A stretch of DNA of 64,000 bases, taken from contig JAXMEQ010000004.1 of the NCBI GenBank assembly GCA_046348225.1, positions 124,001 to 188,000 of the forward strand, in the 5' to 3' direction. Under the pieces are notes generated by a model. It did no database searches and was not told the origin of the DNA. It was given only the letters and a program-made list of their open reading frames with translations. Origin of the DNA: JAXMEQ01 sp046348225 (GTDB taxonomy: Bacteria > Pseudomonadota > Gammaproteobacteria > Burkholderiales > Burkholderiaceae_C). Made by a program: the position numbers and the translations under genes. Positions 58,569 through 64,000 of the stretch are shown piece by piece (the first letter of the stretch is position 1; each line of letters opens with the position of its first letter).

Positions 58569-59324
58569 TCAGGTCCGGTAGGACGGGTCGGTCCGCTCCA
58601 GCTTGCGGATCAGGGCCGGCCATGCGATGTTGGCGCCCTGGCCGGCGGTGACGGTCTTCAGCACCTGCGCCAGACCGTCGAGGACTTTCGGGTTGACGTG
58701 AATCAGCTCGCCGCCGGCCTGCGCGTCGATCTGGATGCGGCAGGTGTTCTCGAACGTGTACATGTTAAGGAAGGCGTCGGCCACCGTCTTGCCCACCGTC
58801 AGCAGGCCATGGTTGCGCAGCATCAGGAAGTTCTTGTGGCCGATGTCGGCCTGCAGCCGCGGGCGCTCGTCGTCGCGCAGGGCCACGCCCTCGTAGTCGT
58901 GGTAGGCCAGCGAGGCCAGCACAAAGGTGCTCTGCTGGCTGATGGGCAGCACGCCGCACTTCTGTGCGCTGACGGCCACCCCGGCGCGGCTGTGGGTGTG
59001 CAGCACGCAGCCGGCGTCTTCGCGCACCTGGTGGATGCAGCTGTGGATGGTGAAGCCGGCCGGGTTGACCGGAAACGGCGAGTCGATCACCTTGTTGCAG
59101 GCCTGGTCGACCTTGACCAGGCTGGATGCGGTGATCTCGTCAAACATCAGGCCGTAGGGGTTGATCAGGAAGTGGTGCTCCGGCCCCGGGATGCGCGCGC
59201 TGATGTGGGTGAAGACCAGGTCGCTCCAGCCGTACAGCGCCACCAGCCGGTAGGCGGCGGCGAGGTCCACGCGCAGCGCCCATTCTTCGGCGCTGACGAC
59301 TTCTTTCAGGGAGGGGATGTGCAT
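58569..59324 (-). CDS. Class II aldolase/adducin-family protein
   Basis: A 251-residue metal-dependent aldolase-fold protein: VFTHISARIPG near residue 38, VLHTHSRAGVAV near 108 (two zinc histidines) and LRNHGLLTVG near 170 (third). It resembles fuculose-phosphate aldolase-like proteins or decarboxylases; the substrate is not known. The start at ATG 59324. An AraC gene lies 44 bp upstream on the same strand. Confidence 0.88.
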   Translation of the reverse strand: MHIPSLKEVVSAEEWALRVDLAAAYRLVALYGWSDLVFTHISARIPGPEHHFLINPYGLMFDEITASSLVKVDQACNKVIDSPFPVNPAGFTIHSCIHQVREDAGCVLHTHSRAGVAVSAQKCGVLPISQQSTFVLASLAYHDYEGVALRDDERPRLQADIGHKNFLMLRNHGLLTVGKTVADAFLNMYTFENTCRIQIDAQAGGELIHVNPKVLDGLAQVLKTVTAGQGANIAWPALIRKLERTDPSYRT

Positions 59325-59368
59325 GGCAGGGGTCTCCGGAAAACGCAGCCCGACATCACAGCGCGTTT

Positions 59369-60334
59369 TCAGTGCGCGGGCTGTCCCGTCTGTGACGTGT
59401 TGCGGAACTCGCTGGGGCTGGCGCCGGTGTGCTCGCGGAACACCCGGCTGAAGTGCGACAGGTTGCCAAAGCCCCAGGACAGCGCGATGTCGGTGATGGG
59501 CCGGCCATGCGGGCCGGCGCTTTGCAGGTCGCGCACGCAGGCCTGCAGCCGCATGCGCTGGATGTACGCGGCGATCGACTCGCCCTCGCCGGCAAAGGCG
59601 TTGTACAGGTGGCGCCGGCTGCAGTTGAGGGCGCGCGCAATGCCGTCCACGCTGAGGCCCGGGTCGCGCAGGTGCTGGGCCACGTAGCCGCGGATGCGGT
59701 CGCGCAGCGCCTCGCGCTGGCTCACGGCGGTGTCCTGCCCGGCCAGCTCCAGCAGCGACAGCTGCACCAGCTGCTTGATGAGCTGGCCCGCGCCCTGGGC
59801 GGCGGCCTGGCTCATGTGCGGCAGCTCCTGGTAGGTGTTGCGCATGGTCTCCAGCGCCACCCGCGAGATGCCGCTGGCGCCCAGGTGCCGCGCCATCACG
59901 CCCTGCAGGCGCAGGCTGCGCTCGACCAGCTCGTCCTTGGGCACCATCACGATCAGGTGGTCCACTCGCTCGGGGTTGGAGATCTCGTAGCTGCCGGTGG
60001 TGTCGTAGATGATCCAGCCGCCCGACTGTGCGCTGGCTTCGCGGCCCTGCTGCTGCACGGTGGCGCTGCCCTGCCAGGGCGCGACGATCTTCAGGTAGGC
60101 CGTTTCGCTGGTGCGCGCCATCTGCGGTGTGCGCAGCACCCGGTGGCGGTTGGCCTGCAGCTTGGTCAGGATGACATCGCCCGCGCGTGAGGCGGCCATG
60201 TGGCCGTCGAACACGGCGTCGCCATAGAAGTCCGACTCCAGGCCGCCGAAGTGCTGCCAGACCCACTCGCGCCACTGCGGCGCGCGGTCGCGCGGGGCGA
60301 CAACGTCGGTGGTCATGAGCGTGGACTCGGCCAT
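59369..60334 (-). CDS. AraC-family transcriptional regulator
   Basis: A 321-residue regulator. An N-terminal AraC-binding-like domain (HMAASRAGDVILTKLQANRHRVLRTPQMA) is followed by a C-terminal double HTH (LSVDGIARALNCSRRHLYNAFAGEG; ITDIALSWGFGNLSHFSRVFREHTGASPSEFR). It is divergent from an ABC importer and upstream of an aldolase, and probably controls uptake and use of the same compound. Confidence 0.9.
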   Translation of the reverse strand: MAESTLMTTDVVAPRDRAPQWREWVWQHFGGLESDFYGDAVFDGHMAASRAGDVILTKLQANRHRVLRTPQMARTSETAYLKIVAPWQGSATVQQQGREASAQSGGWIIYDTTGSYEISNPERVDHLIVMVPKDELVERSLRLQGVMARHLGASGISRVALETMRNTYQELPHMSQAAAQGAGQLIKQLVQLSLLELAGQDTAVSQREALRDRIRGYVAQHLRDPGLSVDGIARALNCSRRHLYNAFAGEGESIAAYIQRMRLQACVRDLQSAGPHGRPITDIALSWGFGNLSHFSRVFREHTGASPSEFRNTSQTGQPAH

Positions 60335-60539
60335 GCGGGGCTTGGGAGTGGGGGTGAGACAAATTGATTATGGGCGCCGGCCCTTGACCTGTCGCGCATC
60401 AGGGTTGAGGGAAAACCCGCACCCGCTTGCACACACAGACAAGCGCTTTGTGCGCTTTCAGCAAAGCGCCGGCAGGCGCCGCTTCCTACCATGCAGGCTC
60501 CGAGAAAAGCCCGCATTGGGCGTGTGAAGGAGACAAACC

Positions 60540-61751
60540 ATGGTTCAGCCTGTTGTTCAGAAAACCCGCCGCCAGATCATCCAGGGCGCCGCTGCGGCGG
60601 TGGGCGCCATGTCGGTGGCCCCCGGGCTGATGGCGCAAGCCGCGCCGGTGCGCGTGGGCTATGCCATTGCCCGCACCGGCCCCTGGACCGGCGGCGCGCA
60701 GGTGAGTCAGGAGCCCAACTACCTGCTGTGGGCCGAAGAGCAGAACAACGCGGGCGGCCTGGACGTGAAGGGCGTGAAGCGCAAGATCGAGCTGATCAGC
60801 AGCGACGACCGCAGCGACACCGAGACCGTGGTGCGCACATATGAAAAGCTGATGGGCAGCGACAAGGTGGACCTGGTGCTACCGCCCTGGGGCAGCAACG
60901 CCAACTTTGCCGTGGCCCCGCTGGCCAACCGCTTTGGCTATCCGTTCCTGGCGCCCACAGCGCTCTCCAAGCGGCTGATCGAGATGAAGCTGCCGTATTT
61001 CTTCCTGCTGCTGCAGCAGCCCGCGCCCATGACCAATGCCCTGGTGGACATGCTCAAGGCCAACGGCTGCAAGACCCTGGCATGCATCTATGTGGACGAC
61101 CTGTTTGGCCTGGAGAACTTTGCCGCACTGAAGGTGGCGCTGCAGGGCAGCGGCATCCAGATGGTGGAAGACAAGAGCTACCCGGGTGGCGTGAAAGACC
61201 TGTCGCCGGTGCTGCGCTCCATCAAGGACAAGAACCCCGACGCCTTTGTCGGCTTCACCTACCCGCCCGACACCATCCTCGCCAGCAAGCAGGCCAAGGA
61301 AGTGGGCCTGAACCCGAAGTTCTTCTACGCCTCGGTGGGCACCGCCTTCCAGCTCTACAAGAACGTGATGACGCCCGCCGGCGCCGAGGGCGTGCTGGGC
61401 ATGGGCAGCTGGAACAGCAAGACCAGCCCCGGTGCCAAGGCCTATTTCGACGCGCACACCAAGAAGTTTGGCGGCAAGGAACCCGACCGTTGGGCGAGTG
61501 GCGCCTGCTGGGCGGGGCTGGAGATATTGACCAACGCCGTCAAGGCACAGGGCCTGGACCGCAAGGCCATCCGCGACTACGTGGCCAACACCACGCACAA
61601 GACCATCATGGGCGACATCAAGTTCGTCGGCAGTGAGAACGTGGGCACGCCTGGCACCGTGAGCCAATGGCAGAACGGTGAGTTTGAGGTGGTGTGGCCG
61701 CCCAAGCAGGCCACGGCCAAGCTCATCGCGAACAAGCCTGCGTGGAAGTAA
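60540..61751 (+). CDS. Branched-chain-amino-acid-type ABC transporter substrate-binding protein
   Basis: A 403-residue periplasmic binding protein of the LivK type. An N-terminal twin-arginine-like export signal (KTRRQIIQGAAAAVGAMS) is followed by two Rossmann-like lobes (PVRVGYAIARTGPWTGGAQ). A likely ligand is an aromatic or small organic acid, not necessarily a branched-chain amino acid. AAGGAG precedes ATG 60540. It begins the operon with livH, livM and livG. Confidence 0.9.
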   Translation: MVQPVVQKTRRQIIQGAAAAVGAMSVAPGLMAQAAPVRVGYAIARTGPWTGGAQVSQEPNYLLWAEEQNNAGGLDVKGVKRKIELISSDDRSDTETVVRTYEKLMGSDKVDLVLPPWGSNANFAVAPLANRFGYPFLAPTALSKRLIEMKLPYFFLLLQQPAPMTNALVDMLKANGCKTLACIYVDDLFGLENFAALKVALQGSGIQMVEDKSYPGGVKDLSPVLRSIKDKNPDAFVGFTYPPDTILASKQAKEVGLNPKFFYASVGTAFQLYKNVMTPAGAEGVLGMGSWNSKTSPGAKAYFDAHTKKFGGKEPDRWASGACWAGLEILTNAVKAQGLDRKAIRDYVANTTHKTIMGDIKFVGSENVGTPGTVSQWQNGEFEVVWPPKQATAKLIANKPAWK

Positions 61752-62642
61752 GTGTCGGCGGGTGCATGGCTTGAACTGATCGCCTCCGGTCTCATCACCG
61801 GGGGCATTTACGCGCTCGTCGCGCTGGGCCTGAACCTGCAGTACGGGCTGATGCGCATCCTGAACATCGCCCATGGCGAGTTCCTGATGCTGGGCGCCTA
61901 CCTCACGTGGATGGTGCAGACGCAGTTTGGGGTTAGCCCGCTGTTGATGGTGCCAGTGTCATTTGCCATGCTGATGGTGCTGGGCTGGGTGATTCACTGG
62001 CTGTGCTTCCGCCGCCTGACGGCCACGTCGCCCAACCTCGACATCTTTGAAGCGCGCGGCCTGATGGTCGCGTTCGGCCTGATGTTCCTGGTGCAGAACC
62101 TGGTGAGCTACATCTGGGGCGGTGACCTGCGTGGCTACGACTTTCTGACCGACCCGGTGAAGATGGGCGGCGCCCAATTCGCGGGCAACAAGCTGCTGGT
62201 GTTTGCACTGGCGCTGGTATTTGCCGGTGCGCTCATCGCGCTGCTGCGCATGACGCTGCTGGGCAAGGGCGTGCGCGCGCTGATGCAGTCGCCGGTGGGC
62301 GCGCAGCTGGTGGGGATTGACACCAAACGCCTGCACCCGCTGATGTTCGGCATCGGCCTGGGGCTGTCGGGTGTGGCGGGCTGCCTGCTGTCCATGGCCT
62401 ACACCATCAGCCCCTCCATGGGCGAGCCCTACACCGTGACGGCGCTGATCGTCATCACGCTGGGCGGCTTTGGCAGCATGGGCGGTGCGCTGGCGGGTGG
62501 TCTGCTGCTGGGCGTGGTGGAAGCGGTGGGCATGCACTTCACCAACCCGTCGCTCAAGGCGCTGCTGTCGTACGTGGTGTTCATCGGGGTGCTGCTGTTG
62601 CGGCCCGAAGGGCTGTTTGCCAGGAAGACGCGCAAGGCATGA
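61752..62642 (+). CDS. livH: Branched-chain-type ABC permease LivH
   Basis: A 296-residue inner-membrane permease: GLNLQYGLMRILNIAHGEFLMLGAY near residue 27 and GGFGSMGGALAGGLLLG near residue 238 are typical. The start is GTG at 61752, immediately after the SBP stop. It partners LivM. It overlaps the next gene by 4 bp. Confidence 0.93.
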   Translation: MSAGAWLELIASGLITGGIYALVALGLNLQYGLMRILNIAHGEFLMLGAYLTWMVQTQFGVSPLLMVPVSFAMLMVLGWVIHWLCFRRLTATSPNLDIFEARGLMVAFGLMFLVQNLVSYIWGGDLRGYDFLTDPVKMGGAQFAGNKLLVFALALVFAGALIALLRMTLLGKGVRALMQSPVGAQLVGIDTKRLHPLMFGIGLGLSGVAGCLLSMAYTISPSMGEPYTVTALIVITLGGFGSMGGALAGGLLLGVVEAVGMHFTNPSLKALLSYVVFIGVLLLRPEGLFARKTRKA

Positions 62643-63667
62643 CCGACCGCCAGATTCTCATTCGCGACCTGCTGGTCCTGTTCGGCCTGACGGGCTGGGC
62701 GCTGTCGTTGCCGTATTACGGCAGCGAGTTCATGGTGTCCATGGCACTGACCTGCCTGATGTATGTGGCGCTGTCGTCGAGCTGGGGGCTGTTCTGCGGC
62801 AGCACGCGCTACCTGTCGCTGGCGACCTCGGCGTTCTTTGGCATTGGCGCCTACACCAGCGCGCTGGCGCTGGAGAAGTTTGGCTGGGTCCAGTCCATCG
62901 CGCTGGGCGCCGGCCTCGCCACCGTGGTGGCCGTGGTCATGGGCGCGGCCGTGCTGCACCTGCGCGGCACCTACTTTGCGGTGTTGACCTTTGGCATGAC
63001 CGAGCTGATCCGCCACGCCATCACCTACTGGGAAAAACAGGTCACGGGCACGGTGGGCCGGGTGCTGGCGGTGGTGCCCGAGCGCGACACGATCTATCTC
63101 ACGGTGTTGGTGCTGGCTGCTGGCACGGTGGCGCTGTCCATCGGCGTGCGGCGCACCCGCTTTGGGCTGGCGCTGATGGGCATTGGCGCCGACGAGCAGC
63201 GCGCGCAGACACTGGGCGTGAACACACGGCTCATCAAGATTGCGGGCTTTGCCATGACGGCGGCGGTGGCCGGTGCCGTGGGCGCGGCCATGTCCGTGCG
63301 CTGGACCTACATCGACCCGCACACCGTGTTCAACCCCTTCATTGGCTTCCAGACCGTGCTGATCGCGCTGATTGGCGGCGCCATCACGCTGTGGGGGCCG
63401 CTGATTGCGGCGGTGGTGTTCAGCCTGCTGGCCGAGACGCTGCGCCTCAAGGCGCCGCAGGTGTACATGATGTCGCTGGGCCTGCTGCTGATCTTGAGCG
63501 TGCTGTACCTGCCGGGGGGCCTGGCCTCGCTGCGTGCCGAGACCTTCAAGGGCTGGTGGCGCGATACCCGCAGCTGGGCCAGGGACCTGCGCTACAAATG
63601 GAGCGGTGACGAGGCGCGCGACAAGGCGCGCCGGAAGAAGCGCGAGCGGGAGGCCCGTCTTGTCTAG
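62639..63667 (+). CDS. livM: Branched-chain-type ABC permease LivM
   Basis: A 342-residue permease with LSLATSAFFGIGAYTSALAL near residue 59 and IALIGGAITLWGPLIAAVVF near residue 240. The C-terminus is Lys/Arg-rich (ARDKARRKKREREARLV), extended beyond the usual end. ATG 62639 overlaps the livH stop as ATGA. Confidence 0.93.
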   Translation: MTDRQILIRDLLVLFGLTGWALSLPYYGSEFMVSMALTCLMYVALSSSWGLFCGSTRYLSLATSAFFGIGAYTSALALEKFGWVQSIALGAGLATVVAVVMGAAVLHLRGTYFAVLTFGMTELIRHAITYWEKQVTGTVGRVLAVVPERDTIYLTVLVLAAGTVALSIGVRRTRFGLALMGIGADEQRAQTLGVNTRLIKIAGFAMTAAVAGAVGAAMSVRWTYIDPHTVFNPFIGFQTVLIALIGGAITLWGPLIAAVVFSLLAETLRLKAPQVYMMSLGLLLILSVLYLPGGLASLRAETFKGWWRDTRSWARDLRYKWSGDEARDKARRKKREREARLV

Positions 63668-64000
63668 CGCCACGAAAGTCCTCTTGGATGCGCAAGAGAT
63701 CACGGTCCGCTTCGGTGGCCTGGTGGCCGTGGACGCGGTGAGCGCCACGTTCACCGCGGGTGAGCTGGTGGGCATCATCGGCCCCAACGGCGCGGGCAAG
63801 ACGACCTTTTTCAACGCCATATCGGGTGTGCAGGTGCCCACGGCGGGCACGTTGGTGCTGGAGGGCCGCAGCCTGGCGGGCCAGCGGCCGCACCGCTTTG
63901 CAGCACGCGGGCTCGCGCGCACCTTCCAGACGCCACGCGTGTTTGCCGACATGCCTGTGCTCACCAACATCGAGTTCGGCCTGAAGTTTGCCGGGCGCCG
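63660..64000 (+). CDS. livG: ABC transporter ATP-binding protein LivG (partial, cut by window edge)
   Basis: The first 113 residues of an ATPase: Walker A GPNGAGKTTFFNAISG near residue 41 and the typical TFQTPRVFADMPVLTN in the Q-loop region. The start is TTG at 63660, overlapping livM by 8 bp; no ATG is available before the domain. The Walker B and signature motifs lie beyond the window. Confidence 0.9.
   Translation, partial: MSSATKVLLDAQEITVRFGGLVAVDAVSATFTAGELVGIIGPNGAGKTTFFNAISGVQVPTAGTLVLEGRSLAGQRPHRFAARGLARTFQTPRVFADMPVLTNIEFGLKFAGR

Overview
The window is one contiguous stretch of a GC-rich betaproteobacterial chromosome, most likely Burkholderiales, family Comamonadaceae. This rests on the high GC, the minCDE, kdsD-kdsC-lptC and metXW arrangements, the order mnmE-yidC-yidD-rnpA-rpmH-dnaA-dnaN-gyrB, and several dispersed repeats that I associate with this family. 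The window carries the replication origin region. No tRNA, rRNA, CRISPR array or insertion sequence was found. Genes are dense and no gap between genes exceeds about 300 bases.

Positions 1-5.1 kb, minus strand: chrB-like, chrA, an FCD-type GntR regulator, ltnD and denD form one overlapping chain (chromate export, then L-threonate/D-erythronate catabolism), with a repeated TTGTATGA-type operator. Positions 5.2-13.1 kb: an EamA transporter with a His-rich tail; metX-metW behind a SAM-II riboswitch and intrinsic terminator; a GDT1-family cation exporter; amtB behind a sigma-54 promoter; and a complete bufferin operon (bufA precursor, bufB, bufC, DoxX) next to a TlpA-like protein. Positions 13.2-14.5 kb: two tandem RRM glycine-rich proteins with matching ~125-nt leaders that can hide their Shine-Dalgarno sequences.

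Positions 14.5-23.6 kb: an SDR enzyme, lptC-kdsC-kdsD (LPS/Kdo), a Kef-type antiporter, a metallo-beta-lactamase-fold protein, a histidine phosphatase, apt, and a trio made of two cyclic-nucleotide-binding proteins and one unknown protein. Positions 23.7-33.3 kb: mnmE, yidC, yidD, rnpA and rpmH (minus) diverge from dnaA, dnaN and gyrB (plus). DnaA boxes lie on both sides of dnaA, and the dnaA-dnaN gap holds a DnaA box, a GC cluster and four DnaA-trios.

Positions 33.3-35.9 kb are a lower-GC island directly behind gyrB. It holds a PD-(D/E)XK nuclease fused to a DUF2075-type helicase, then a small cassette-like gene with an attC-like site. This is the best candidate for an undescribed defence-type system. 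Positions 36-43 kb: a PPC/DUF296 protein, a DEDDh exonuclease, a VOC protein, NnrU, a MntA-HepT toxin-antitoxin pair, a hydrolase, minCDE and a metallophosphoesterase. Positions 43.1-53.2 kb: small envelope proteins, a wHTH plus MmcB-like nuclease-fold protein, a Spy-like protein, AraC/AhpD-like/pirin genes, and a copper locus (copZ-cueR divergent from copA with two CueR-type 19-bp-spacer promoters). copA carries a dispersed repeat inserted in frame.

Positions 53.2-64 kb: an OYE-family reductase, an MFS transporter, a glutathione S-transferase, a TonB-dependent receptor, a class II aldolase, an AraC regulator, and a branched-chain-type ABC importer that runs off the right edge. Start codons were placed by Shine-Dalgarno sites, overlaps with neighbours and family N-termini. 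Functions are family-level inferences from sequence motifs.
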